The position numbers were made by a program, and so were the translations under genes. Below, piece by piece: positions 18,121 to 27,462 of a stretch of 64,000 bases of DNA. Positions within the stretch are counted from its first letter, which is position 1. Every line of letters starts with the position of its first letter. The stretch lies in contig AP027304.1 of the NCBI GenBank assembly GCA_036322835.1, positions 3,534,001 through 3,598,000 of the forward strand, given 5' to 3'. The DNA is from Tenuifilaceae bacterium CYCD. Its GTDB lineage: Bacteria > Bacteroidota > Bacteroidia > Bacteroidales > Tenuifilaceae. Below the pieces are notes generated by a model. That model worked only from the letters and a program-made list of their open reading frames with translations. It was not told where the DNA came from and made no database searches.

Positions 18121-19452
18121 CTAAACCTCTTTACCAACCCATCTTTTAGATTTTAAATACCACAGAGATACTGACGTTACAATTATTCCGTACAATATTT
18201 CGGCACACCACACCCAGCTAAGCGACATTTTAAACTGGATGGCCATTAAATAGGCCCAAACAACATATATTATCAAAGTACTGGCCTCAATAGCAAACGA
18301 AATCTTTGTATTCCCTGTTCCAGAAACCCCGCTATACATAACAAATGCGCTGGCCATGCCAACGGCAGCTACGGTAATAATGTAAAAGATAGGTAACGAT
18401 TTTTGAATAAGAGCTGGATCGTTTGTGTAAACTCGTAGTATTAACTCTGGCATAAAAACACTAATCATCCCTAAAACTAGCACAGCAGACATGCTCAACA
18501 TAACCACCTTCTCAACCAAACGCATTACCTCCCCGCTCCTCTCCTGCCCTATCAACTGGCTAACTAACGTATTGGTTGCCGAAGCAAATCCCCAAATAGG
18601 AATCATCAAAACTATATATACACTCCGAAGTATATTTGATACTGCAAGCGGTGTTTCCCCCATCTTTTCAATGAAAAGGAAAAATACAAACCAGATAAAA
18701 ATTGAGAGAGAATACTGAAACATCAATGGCCACGAAATATTTAAAATTCGAAGCATCAACCGAAAATTCAACTTGGCAAACTTGAATAGCCTGTAAGGTT
18801 TATAATTAAAATAAAACCAAGTATAAACTATATAGACAACAAAACTAGTAAACTCGGCAATTACCGAAGCTAAGGCTGCACCGCCAATACCCATCTCGGG
18901 AAATCCCCAATGACCAAATATTAAGGCATAATCCAGAACTACATTCACCAAAACCATTATAATTGTTGTAACAGAAATTACTTTGGTTTTAGCAATGCCA
19001 ACATAAAACGAGTTGAACGAATAGTTAATATACGCGAATAGCAAACCAAAAATACGGTAGTCGATAAACTCTTTTCCTGCATCAAAAATTGATTGCGACT
19101 GAACCAACTGGTTGAGTAAACTCCCAGAGTAAAATTTCACCAGTACTATAAGCAATATGGATAAGAATGCTAGAAAATAGAAGATATGCTCAACTACTCG
19201 GCCAATAGCACGATGCGTTCCCTCACCATATCTCCTAGCAATAATTATCTGTCCACCAAGCCCTGTCCCCCAGCCTATCATCAAAAGAACATGGTAGAAC
19301 AAACCACCTATAACGCCACCACCAAGAGCAACCTCTCCCAACCGACCTAGGAAAGCCGTATCAGTTATGTTAACTATATTTTGAGCGATGCTCCCAATAA
19401 TAATTGGGTAAGCGATGCTCCAAATCTGCTTGGTAGTTATTTTCGAAAGCAT
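18121..19452 (-). CDS. MATE family multidrug/cation antiporter
   Basis: 443 aa with 12 predicted membrane segments in two similar halves, typical of MATE exporters. N-terminal ITTKQIWSIAYPIIIGSIAQNIVNITDTAFLGRLGEVALG is characteristic of the family, and the matching second-half opening is about residue 235 (LNISWPLMFQ). It expels drugs or organic cations in exchange for Na+ or H+. Stands alone, with 95 bases on one side and 104 on the other. Confidence 0.9.
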   Translation of the reverse strand: MLSKITTKQIWSIAYPIIIGSIAQNIVNITDTAFLGRLGEVALGGGVIGGLFYHVLLMIGWGTGLGGQIIIARRYGEGTHRAIGRVVEHIFYFLAFLSILLIVLVKFYSGSLLNQLVQSQSIFDAGKEFIDYRIFGLLFAYINYSFNSFYVGIAKTKVISVTTIIMVLVNVVLDYALIFGHWGFPEMGIGGAALASVIAEFTSFVVYIVYTWFYFNYKPYRLFKFAKLNFRLMLRILNISWPLMFQYSLSIFIWFVFFLFIEKMGETPLAVSNILRSVYIVLMIPIWGFASATNTLVSQLIGQERSGEVMRLVEKVVMLSMSAVLVLGMISVFMPELILRVYTNDPALIQKSLPIFYIITVAAVGMASAFVMYSGVSGTGNTKISFAIEASTLIIYVVWAYLMAIQFKMSLSWVWCAEILYGIIVTSVSLWYLKSKRWVGKEV

Positions 19453-19556
19453 TATTTACTGGATATTTGAAAAATACAGAATTCAGTTTTCAGGAGTCAG
19501 AATATGAAAATAATGAATCAAAGAAACATTCTATAAAACTCAAACCGTAAAATATT

Positions 19557-21692
19557 TTAGAGTTTCTCTTCAAAATATCTGATTATTTTATCAATTAAAT
19601 GCACCCGGTCCTTCCCAATAACATTATGATCGTGCTGAGGGTATATAAAATAATCGACTTGAACTCCGTTCTTTATAAACTCATGAATGAGGGTCAAACT
19701 TTGCTGCAGTACAACGGTTCTGTCCATATCATCATGAATAATTAGCAAATCGCCCTTAAGGTTTTTCACAAAGTTCTTTAGATCAGCATTCCGATAACCT
19801 TCAGGATTTTCTTCAGGAGTATCCATATAACGCTCGCCATACATAACCTCGTAGAATTTCCAATCGGTTACGGGTCCACCGGCAACACCAACCTTAAACA
19901 CATCGGGTTGCTTAAGCATAAGCGAGATGGTCATAAAGCCACCAAAACTCCAACCATGTACTCCTATCCTACTCGAATCCACATAACTTAAACCCTTCAA
20001 GTAATTAACTCCAACCATTTGATCGGCCATCTCATTTACACCAAGCTGCCTATGGATAACCTGTTCAAAATTGGCTCCGCGATTAGGCGTTCCCCGATTA
20101 TCGAGCGTAAATAGAATAAAACCTTTATTTGCCATATACGATTCCCATAGACGAGCACCGCCCATCCACGAGTTGGTAACCAGCTGCAAATGTGGACCAC
20201 CGTATACATATACTACAACAGGATATTTTTTAGTAGAATCAAAATCCCAAGGTTTAATTATTCTGGCATACAAATCGGATCCATCATCGGCTTTAAGTGT
20301 CAATAATTTTGGCAATGGAATATTATAACCTTCGTAAGGATTTTTAGCACTAATCAGATTCCGAATATTTTTACCAGCCGAAGTGTATAGATCAACCCTA
20401 CTAGGAGTAGATATACTTGAGTAGAAATCTACAAAGTAATTACTATCAAAACTTATACTCGGTTTATGGGTTCCTTCCCCATTGGTTAACTTTAATAGTA
20501 CATCCTTTTTTAAATTGATAGAATACAAATGCTGTTCTATTGGACTATCCTTTGTTGCAGTAAAATAAATTAGCCCTTTTTGGGTATCAATACTAACCAA
20601 CTCTGTAACCTCCCATTCTCCCTTTGTAAGTTGCTTAACCAACTCTCCATTGGTTTTATACAAATACAGATGATTCCATCCATCACGACGGCTTTGCCAT
20701 ATAAATTGGGTTGGATCGTTAGGCAAAAAATGGATTGGAACCTGGGGTTCAACATACTCCTTGTCCTGTTCCTCGAAAAGAGTAGCCACATAATCGCCTG
20801 TAGTAGCATCGTATTGATTTAACCACATGTGGTTCTGTTCGCGATTAAGTACAGCAATATATACCGATTTCTCATCAGGACTCCACGCTACGTTAGTCAG
20901 ATACTGCTCCTTGGGTTCGCCAGTTTTCAAAACAACAGTTTTACCGGTTGATAAGCTATATATATTCAGCGTAACCTCATGGCTTTTCATACCAGCCATT
21001 GGATACTTCATGTTCTCAACAGTTGCAATTCTTTGAGTAATGTCAACCAATGGATAATCAGTCACCATGGATTCATCCATCCTGTAGTATGCCAAGTAAT
21101 TGTTTTTAGGTGACCAAAAAATTCCCTTTTCAATTCCAAACTCATGCCTGTGCACTGCTTGCCCATTAACAATACCCTTATTGCTATCCGAGGTAATTTC
21201 TACGACAGAATCCTTGTCGTTAATAAAATATAAGTTATTATCAATAGTGTAAGCCATCCTAGTATTATCGGGGCAAATATCCCAATTATCTGAACCCTCA
21301 ACAGTTTTCAACTTCCTCACAATCTGCTTTTTAGTAACATTATAGAAAACAACGTATGGCGATACTGAAAATTGAATTTCATCCCTATTAATCCAACTGT
21401 AATTGAAACGCTTTAACTCCGGTAAAGAATTAGCCTGTAAGGTTTTGTTAATATCATTAACCGAAACTATATCTTTTATTTTACCACCAGAAACAGAATA
21501 TTCAACCAGTCTATCTCCATCTACAAACGTAAAAGCCGAAACATCGGGTCGCCATTCAAAATTGGAATACGATTCTGGCGCAAATTCTGCTCGCTGTTTC
21601 AAAACAGCCTGTTCAAGGGTCATCTGTTTCTGCTGCGAATACGCAAATAAACATGTAACAACTAAAAATTGTATAAAAACTAAACGTTTCAT
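19557..21692 (-). CDS. Dipeptidyl-peptidase IV-like S9 peptidase
   Basis: 711 aa with a signal peptide (residues 1-19, ending AYSQQ). The N-terminal beta-propeller is followed by an alpha/beta-hydrolase domain with Ser582 in GWSFGGF, the Asp in DDMDRTV and His689 in QHDHNV. It removes dipeptides, mostly X-Pro, from peptides in the periplasm. No downstream partner within 100 bases. Related PreP/DPP IV genes of this phylum help use proteins as carbon source. Confidence 0.9.
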   Translation of the reverse strand: MKRLVFIQFLVVTCLFAYSQQKQMTLEQAVLKQRAEFAPESYSNFEWRPDVSAFTFVDGDRLVEYSVSGGKIKDIVSVNDINKTLQANSLPELKRFNYSWINRDEIQFSVSPYVVFYNVTKKQIVRKLKTVEGSDNWDICPDNTRMAYTIDNNLYFINDKDSVVEITSDSNKGIVNGQAVHRHEFGIEKGIFWSPKNNYLAYYRMDESMVTDYPLVDITQRIATVENMKYPMAGMKSHEVTLNIYSLSTGKTVVLKTGEPKEQYLTNVAWSPDEKSVYIAVLNREQNHMWLNQYDATTGDYVATLFEEQDKEYVEPQVPIHFLPNDPTQFIWQSRRDGWNHLYLYKTNGELVKQLTKGEWEVTELVSIDTQKGLIYFTATKDSPIEQHLYSINLKKDVLLKLTNGEGTHKPSISFDSNYFVDFYSSISTPSRVDLYTSAGKNIRNLISAKNPYEGYNIPLPKLLTLKADDGSDLYARIIKPWDFDSTKKYPVVVYVYGGPHLQLVTNSWMGGARLWESYMANKGFILFTLDNRGTPNRGANFEQVIHRQLGVNEMADQMVGVNYLKGLSYVDSSRIGVHGWSFGGFMTISLMLKQPDVFKVGVAGGPVTDWKFYEVMYGERYMDTPEENPEGYRNADLKNFVKNLKGDLLIIHDDMDRTVVLQQSLTLIHEFIKNGVQVDYFIYPQHDHNVIGKDRVHLIDKIIRYFEEKL

Positions 21693-21948
21693 GACACTAT
21701 TGTTATTGATTATTGTTTGCTAATATCAAAATAAAAAACTGTTGTTTTGACTTTCAATTACAACTTTAGTTTACATATTCAGTAAGAATTGGTTAGTTTT
21801 ATTTTAAAATGCCTGAAAAACAGTTATATTTACTTGAAAAAAATTGTATAAATAAAACAATGTAGCATTAATGGGAGTTTTATTAGTGTTACTTTTGATA
21901 ATTCATTTATTTTTCATTACTTGCACTAAACTTTTGCAAAATTGTAAA

Positions 21949-22845
21949 ATGTTAGCACATAGACTTATAAAACCAGCAATCATACTTTTGGGGCTATTCT
22001 TTTTATTTGGCTGTAAATCCTCCGAGAATAAAGCTAAAGCACCACTCCTTACCGAGGATTCAATTGACACTCTTTCTACATTAATAAAATACGATAAATC
22101 TGTATTTCCCATTCCCTCGCCTTGGCAAGTGGCCACTCTAATAAAGAAGTTGAATCTACCCTATAACGAAAACTACTTGAATAAACCCGATAAGTACCAA
22201 AAGTACAATACAACTTTTAAGCAATCATTGAACCTTGGTATCTATGGCACCGATATCAGTTACCTTAACATCTACGAAAAAATTCAGGAATCAATTACCT
22301 ATTTGGGCACAATAAAGAAAATCAGCGAACAACTAGGAGTTACGCAAGCATTCGAACCTCAAGTTTTTGAATCTATTGAAAAGAATATTGGCAATAGGGA
22401 CTCATTAACAAGAATAATTGCTAGGGCTTACGCAAATTCCGACACTTACCTTAAAAGTAACGATAGAAACGACATTGGTGCCCTAATCATTGCTGGCGGA
22501 TGGATTGAAAGTATGTATATTCTTACCCAAATTGTTCAGGAAAAAAATGATCGCGACATCATCAACCGTATTGGTGAACAAAAACACCCACTGGATAATT
22601 TGATAGAACTACTTACCCCATTTTACTACAAATCAAATGAATTTTCATCGCTGATAGACGAATTGATTGACATTGCTTACGAGTTTGATGGAGTAATATA
22701 CTCCTATACCTACCGTGAGCCAAAGATTGATCCAGAAAATACGTTGATAATAATAAACAGCCAGTCTAGGGTTATCATGTCTGAGTACCATATCCAAATA
22801 ATCAGCAAGAAAATTGGGGATTTACGAAATAAAATTGTAGAATAA
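21949..22845 (+). CDS. Lipoprotein of unknown function (ABC operon gene 1)
   Basis: 298 aa. I start at ATG 21949 because MLAHRLIKPAIILLGLFFLFGC is a clear lipoprotein signal; the frame is open upstream but would place the signal 26 residues inside. The mature protein is mostly helical (many K/E/I residues), with no family I recognise. The next gene begins 12 bases after its stop, and a giant ABC transporter follows, so a role in the same export or envelope system is likely. Confidence 0.7.
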   Translation: MLAHRLIKPAIILLGLFFLFGCKSSENKAKAPLLTEDSIDTLSTLIKYDKSVFPIPSPWQVATLIKKLNLPYNENYLNKPDKYQKYNTTFKQSLNLGIYGTDISYLNIYEKIQESITYLGTIKKISEQLGVTQAFEPQVFESIEKNIGNRDSLTRIIARAYANSDTYLKSNDRNDIGALIIAGGWIESMYILTQIVQEKNDRDIINRIGEQKHPLDNLIELLTPFYYKSNEFSSLIDELIDIAYEFDGVIYSYTYREPKIDPENTLIIINSQSRVIMSEYHIQIISKKIGDLRNKIVE

Positions 22846-22856
22846 TTATTGACACC

Positions 22857-23273
22857 ATGCTAAAACGACTATTAATATTTTTATCGTTTATCGTTTTCGT
22901 ACCATGCATTTCGAATGCTCAAATTGAGCAATTAGAGAATATTTGTTCACTATACTTTCCCCCTGAGTACATTACCGATGGCCAAGAGTATTTTGCACCG
23001 CTAAAGCCTGATCAAAAAATTGAATTTCGCACAACATTCTTTGGCGATAATACCTACAGGGTGGTTGCCTGCACCAATCTAAGAAAAGGCAAACTAGTTT
23101 TCTCGGTTTACGATACCGATAAGAACCTACTTTTCACCAACGAAAGTTTTGATTATTCACCATTTTGGGATTTAAAATTCACATCAACAGTTACCTGTGT
23201 AATTCAGGTTGATGTTAAAAATACGAAATTCACACCCGGGTATGTAATGCTTTTAATTGGGTATAAGCAGTAA
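22857..23273 (+). CDS. Small exported protein (ABC operon gene 2)
   Basis: 138 aa with a signal peptide (MLKRLLIFLSFIVFVPCISNAQ). The mature part is a single beta-rich domain (RVVACTNLRKGKLVFSVYDTDKNLLF ... FTSTVTCVIQVDV) that resembles small beta-sandwich periplasmic domains. No named family. It sits between the lipoprotein and the ABC fusion with gaps of 11 and 33 bases. Confidence 0.68.
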   Translation: MLKRLLIFLSFIVFVPCISNAQIEQLENICSLYFPPEYITDGQEYFAPLKPDQKIEFRTTFFGDNTYRVVACTNLRKGKLVFSVYDTDKNLLFTNESFDYSPFWDLKFTSTVTCVIQVDVKNTKFTPGYVMLLIGYKQ

Positions 23274-23306
23274 TACCTACAAACAAACCATTAAAACGCG
23301 CCCCAA

Positions 23307-26300
23307 ATGAGCGAGTCGATTCTAAAAGCATTAATGCAACTCTTCGCAATAATTGCTCGGCCAATTACTGGCGATGAACCCGAAGGGAGCGACTATAGCG
23401 ATAGACGAAGAGTTGTTGAGGAATTCCTCAAAAATCAGCTCAACCAAGAACTCGTTACTGAATACCTTAAAGTTTTCGATTATTACTACAATCTATATCA
23501 AGAAAAACAAAGCGAAAAATCAAAATCCAAAAAAAGAACATCGTCAAGTTCGGTTAGGGTTTTGAAGATCTGCTCGCAGATAAACGAGGAGTTAATTCAA
23601 CAACAAAAGATTGTTGTTTTGATTAGACTCCTAGAATTTGTAAAGCCCGAGGAGGGCGAAGTTACAGAGCAGGAAATGGCTTTTATCTCCACGGTATCCG
23701 AAACGTTCTTTGTTCCTGAATCGGAATTCACACTTCTAAAAGACTTTGTACTTAACCCCTTCGATCAGATTTTTCCACATCCAAATCTCCTCGTAATTAA
23801 CAATGATAAGAATTACGAGAAATTAGGAATTAAGCACATCTACTCTGAAAATATTCTGGATGAAATAAAAATTGTTTTTGTAGAGTCCGCCAACATTCTT
23901 TTCCTCCGGTACAAGGGAGATCATGAACTTTACCTGAATGGCCATTTAGTACAGAACGATAAAATATTTGTCCTGAATAATGGTTCCTCCATCCGTAATT
24001 CCAAGATAAAACCGATCTACTTCAGCGATATTGTTGGACGTTTTGCTCAGGACAAGATTAAAGAGCGAATCATTTTCGACGTTCAAGGTATTGAATTCCG
24101 CTTTAAGAGCGGAAAAACGGGACTCCACCACATGTCATTTACCGAGGAATCGGGACATTTGGTGGGTATAATGGGAGCATCGGGAGCCGGAAAATCAACA
24201 CTGCTGAATGTTCTTAACGGTAGCGAAAAGCCTTCGCTCGGGAAAATATGTATCAATGGCATTGATATTCACAACCAAAAAGAACAAATTGAAGGTCAAA
24301 TAGGCTTTGTATCGCAGGATGATCTTCTAATAGAGGAATTAACCGTTTACCAAAATTTATACTTCAACGCCAAACTCTGCTTCGATAATTACAACGCCCA
24401 ACAACTCAACGAAGCAGTAAATAAAATGTTGATGAGCCTTGGTTTATTCGAAATCAAGGATATGAGGGTAGGATCGCCACTCAACAAGAAAATCAGCGGG
24501 GGGCAACGGAAACGTTTAAATATCGCTCTCGAACTCATAAGGGAGCCGGCAATTCTGTTCCTCGATGAACCCACATCAGGGCTAAGTTCGCGCGATTCGG
24601 AAAACATTTTAGACCTCTTAAAGGAATTAACCCTTAAGGGAAAATTGGTGTTTGTGGTTATCCACCAACCATCATCGGATATTTTCAAAATGTTCGATAA
24701 ATTATTAATTCTTGATACGGGTGGATATCTTATCTACAATGGCGACCCAATTGAATCAATCATATACTACAAATCAAGGGTTCAGCATGCCAATTGGAAC
24801 GAGAGCGAGTGTACTCTTTGCGGGAATGTTAATCCGGAACAAATATTCAACATTGTTGAAGCCAAAGTACTGGACGAGTATGGAAATCCTACTCGCGCCA
24901 GGAAGATAAGTCCATTGGAATGGAATCAACACTTTAAGCGTTTTTTCCCTGACTCATCAAAAGCAAACGATGTTCATCAAGAACTCCCAAAAATTCACTT
25001 CAAAATACCAAACTGGTTTAAACAGTTACGAATCTTTGTAAAGCGTGATTTATTGTCAAAACTGGCGAATTCTCAGTACATGATCATCAATGCTTTTGAA
25101 ACACCGCTACTGGCTTTCCTTCTAGCATACATAATAAAGTATTATAATGTAGATGTATCCAATAAAATTGGCTATACCTTGCTCGACAACAGCAATCTAC
25201 CGGTATACCTATTCATGTCGGTTATCGTCGCAATTTTTGTAGGATTAACGGTTAGTGCCGAGGAAATAATAAAGGATCGTAAAATTCTAAAACGAGAAGC
25301 ATTCCTGAACCTCAGCTGGTCGAGCTATTTGATGTCGAAAGTTACCATTTTATTGACATTATCAGCGTTTCAAGCATTAATATTTGTAGTTGTTGGCAAC
25401 ACAATACTCGAAATTAAAGGGATGTACTTTGAGTACTGGCTAGTGCTATTTAGCACGTGGTTTACATCAAACATGCTTGGACTGGTTATCTCCGATAGCT
25501 TTAAGGCAGTAGTCACAATATATATTCTAATTCCATTTTTAGTTATCCCTCAAATCATACTTAGCGGAATCATTGTAAAGTACGAAAAGCTAAACCCAAC
25601 AATTTCATCGCCAAGCAATATTCCAATGTATGGAGAGGTTATAGTAGCTCGCTGGGCTTACGAAGCACTTGCCGTTTATCAGTTCAAAGAGAATAAGTAC
25701 GAGCAGCCATTCTATAAGTACGACGAAGCTATGAGTATATCTGACTTTAAGAGGAACTACTGGCTAAAATCGCTTCAAAATAAAATTGACTACTGCTTAC
25801 GTAATATCGATAATAAGAATAATTCAGAGGAGTTTAGTGCTTCGTTACGTCTACTCCAAAACGAAATCATCAAGGAGATGACATCACCACGAAGTTCTAA
25901 GCTTATATTCAGTAAGTATACACAAATAACCCCCGAAGATGTCACACCTGAACTGCTGGATGATATAAATCTTTACCTTGAATTGGTCAGGAAGTATTAC
26001 GTAAAACTATACAACAAGGCAAGCAACGAGAAGGATAAACTAATATCGAAACAGCAAAGTACCCCCGAAGGTAAAGAGCAGTTCCTAGAGATAAAGCGTA
26101 GGTATCATAACGAGAGTTTAAGCGACTTTGTCAAGAATTCAGGAGAAGTGGAACGAATTATCGAATACGATGGCCAACTAATCCAAAAAGTGGATCCTAT
26201 ATTCCTTTACCCCGATTCAAAATTCATTCGTTCCCATTTTTATGCCCCTGCAAAATCGGTATTCGGATATTATTTCAGTACTTATTGGGTTAATGTGATA

Positions 26301-26405
26301 GTTATATGGATATCTAGTATTTCCCTTTACATCATTCTCTACTACCGATTATTTAAGCGATTACTCGACAGAGCAGAGCAAATAGGTGGAGATAAGGAAG
26401 ATTAA
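23307..26405 (+). CDS. TerB-like/FHA-like/ABCG-type transporter fusion
   Basis: 1032 aa. In order: an alpha-helical N-terminal region (about 1-150) reminiscent of TerB; an FHA-like beta region (about 170-250; LYLNGHLVQNDKIFVLNNG); an ABC ATPase (about 265-495) with Walker A GASGAGKS, signature SGGQRKR and Walker B LFLDEPTSG, then HQPSS; a membrane part of six segments (about 590-760 and at the C terminus) in the ABC2/ABCG arrangement; and a long soluble insert (about 790-980) between the fifth and last segments. A CTLC pair at about 500 is unusual. Likely an exporter with built-in phosphopeptide- or stress-sensing domains; the substrate is unknown. Its operon partners are two envelope proteins upstream. 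Confidence 0.82.
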   Translation: MSESILKALMQLFAIIARPITGDEPEGSDYSDRRRVVEEFLKNQLNQELVTEYLKVFDYYYNLYQEKQSEKSKSKKRTSSSSVRVLKICSQINEELIQQQKIVVLIRLLEFVKPEEGEVTEQEMAFISTVSETFFVPESEFTLLKDFVLNPFDQIFPHPNLLVINNDKNYEKLGIKHIYSENILDEIKIVFVESANILFLRYKGDHELYLNGHLVQNDKIFVLNNGSSIRNSKIKPIYFSDIVGRFAQDKIKERIIFDVQGIEFRFKSGKTGLHHMSFTEESGHLVGIMGASGAGKSTLLNVLNGSEKPSLGKICINGIDIHNQKEQIEGQIGFVSQDDLLIEELTVYQNLYFNAKLCFDNYNAQQLNEAVNKMLMSLGLFEIKDMRVGSPLNKKISGGQRKRLNIALELIREPAILFLDEPTSGLSSRDSENILDLLKELTLKGKLVFVVIHQPSSDIFKMFDKLLILDTGGYLIYNGDPIESIIYYKSRVQHANWNESECTLCGNVNPEQIFNIVEAKVLDEYGNPTRARKISPLEWNQHFKRFFPDSSKANDVHQELPKIHFKIPNWFKQLRIFVKRDLLSKLANSQYMIINAFETPLLAFLLAYIIKYYNVDVSNKIGYTLLDNSNLPVYLFMSVIVAIFVGLTVSAEEIIKDRKILKREAFLNLSWSSYLMSKVTILLTLSAFQALIFVVVGNTILEIKGMYFEYWLVLFSTWFTSNMLGLVISDSFKAVVTIYILIPFLVIPQIILSGIIVKYEKLNPTISSPSNIPMYGEVIVARWAYEALAVYQFKENKYEQPFYKYDEAMSISDFKRNYWLKSLQNKIDYCLRNIDNKNNSEEFSASLRLLQNEIIKEMTSPRSSKLIFSKYTQITPEDVTPELLDDINLYLELVRKYYVKLYNKASNEKDKLISKQQSTPEGKEQFLEIKRRYHNESLSDFVKNSGEVERIIEYDGQLIQKVDPIFLYPDSKFIRSHFYAPAKSVFGYYFSTYWVNVIVIWISSISLYIILYYRLFKRLLDRAEQIGGDKED

Positions 26406-26430
26406 AAAAAGGGGCTTTAAGCCCCTTTTT
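26405..26430. terminator. Bidirectional intrinsic terminator
   Basis: GGGGC at 26411-26415 and GCCCC at 26421-26425 around TTTAA, flanked by an A-run before and a T-run after. It serves the ABC fusion gene (+) and siaC (-), which converge here. Confidence 0.88.
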
Positions 26431-26452
26431 AATTATTTTATTTAAAAAATTA

Positions 26453-26833
26453 TTAGTCGACAATCTGAATCATCTTGAAAGGAACCTTTATTATGGATTC
26501 ATAATCTTCGCCAGCCTCCAGCATATCCTCATCATCCTCCTCGTAGTACCAGTTAATAATAACATCGGCTGCGTTTTTCTTAAGAACTTCCAATTTTTTA
26601 AATACATCAAGGATACATTTTGATGAAGCTGTATTAAAATACTCCAATCGTATATTTACGACTGTTTTAGCAGCAGGACCTTTAGCATACTCATCCAGCC
26701 AATCAACAATTGGTTTGTAGAACTCGATGGAGTTCTCAGGAATTGATCTACCTTTAATTTCAACCACCCCACTATTGGGATCCATTGATACGGTTGGGGT
26801 TTTTGGTGTTCCTTCGATGTTTATTAATTCCAT
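26453..26833 (-). CDS. siaC: SiaC-family regulatory phosphoprotein (DUF1987)
   Basis: 126 aa, matching the SiaC/DUF1987 family, whose members are switched by phosphorylation and act in partner-switching cascades related to stress and cyclic-di-GMP control. The family pattern is visible: SMDPNSGVVEIKGRSIPENSIEFYKPIVDWLDEY, then VVNIRLEYFNTASSKCILDVF, where the second block carries the phosphorylatable Thr/Ser region. Its stop lies at the shared terminator; the partner kinase gene ends 18 bases upstream. Confidence 0.88.
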   Translation of the reverse strand: MELINIEGTPKTPTVSMDPNSGVVEIKGRSIPENSIEFYKPIVDWLDEYAKGPAAKTVVNIRLEYFNTASSKCILDVFKKLEVLKKNAADVIINWYYEEDDEDMLEAGEDYESIIKVPFKMIQIVD

Positions 26834-26850
26834 GGCGGCAAAATTTTACT

Positions 26851-27393
26851 TTATTCAGTTATTATCACATTAAGATTAAAAAAGTCAAACTCTGGAGAGT
26901 ACGAAGAAAATTTATACTCCAATTTATTACCGGTTTTTCGAGCCATGTCAATCAGCCCGAGTCCACCACCTCCTTTCTCCGAGAATGTTTGATTATTAAG
27001 AACAAATTTATAAAAATCTTTTAATTCTTCTTTTGATAAAGAATTAATCTTATCAATTTTCTCCTTTAAAATAATGCTTTTGTCTGATTTAACCATGTTT
27101 CCTGTAGAAATCCTATACCCGTCATCGGTTCGGGAAAGGACAAACGCGCCAAAATTATGGGAGGTCTCATTATTCTGAACGCTATCCACATGATGATATA
27201 GATTTTGTAAGCATTCTACAAGAACATTATAGAGTTTTTTCCGAACAAGGCTTTGCTCCAGCAAATCATCTAACTTTGATTCTACCAATCCAAGCGTATC
27301 AGCAATTACATCGGCGTTAATTGTTCCTTTATAAGCAACAATGATATCTCCCTTATGCATTTGTGCATAGCACTGATTCAAAAAATCACTCAT
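26851..27393 (-). CDS. siaB: SiaB-family protein kinase
   Basis: 180 aa from ATG 27393 (a TTG at 27420 would add nine residues and is less likely). It has the DUF6272/SiaB shape, an HATPase-like fold: NVLVECLQNLYHHVDS (N-box), then GGGGLGLIDMARKTG (glycine-rich lid). SiaB phosphorylates SiaC, and a PP2C phosphatase SiaA reverses it; no SiaA is seen here. Operon order siaB then siaC. An IS element ends just upstream of its promoter box. Confidence 0.85.
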   Translation of the reverse strand: MSDFLNQCYAQMHKGDIIVAYKGTINADVIADTLGLVESKLDDLLEQSLVRKKLYNVLVECLQNLYHHVDSVQNNETSHNFGAFVLSRTDDGYRISTGNMVKSDKSIILKEKIDKINSLSKEELKDFYKFVLNNQTFSEKGGGGLGLIDMARKTGNKLEYKFSSYSPEFDFFNLNVIITE

Positions 27394-27444
27394 AGAAGAG
27401 CGCTGTTTATTAGCTTGCAATTTGATATTTGTTAATACCTAAAA

Positions 27445-27452
27445 CAAATATA
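27445..27452 (-). promoter_or_regulatory. -7 box of the siaB operon
   Basis: TATATTTG on the minus strand fits TAnnTTTG and lies 52 bases upstream of the siaB ATG. The direct repeat of the IS1595 element begins at the very next base (27453), so any native upstream promoter element has been displaced by the insertion. Confidence 0.55.
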
Positions 27453-27462
27453 ATAAAATTTT

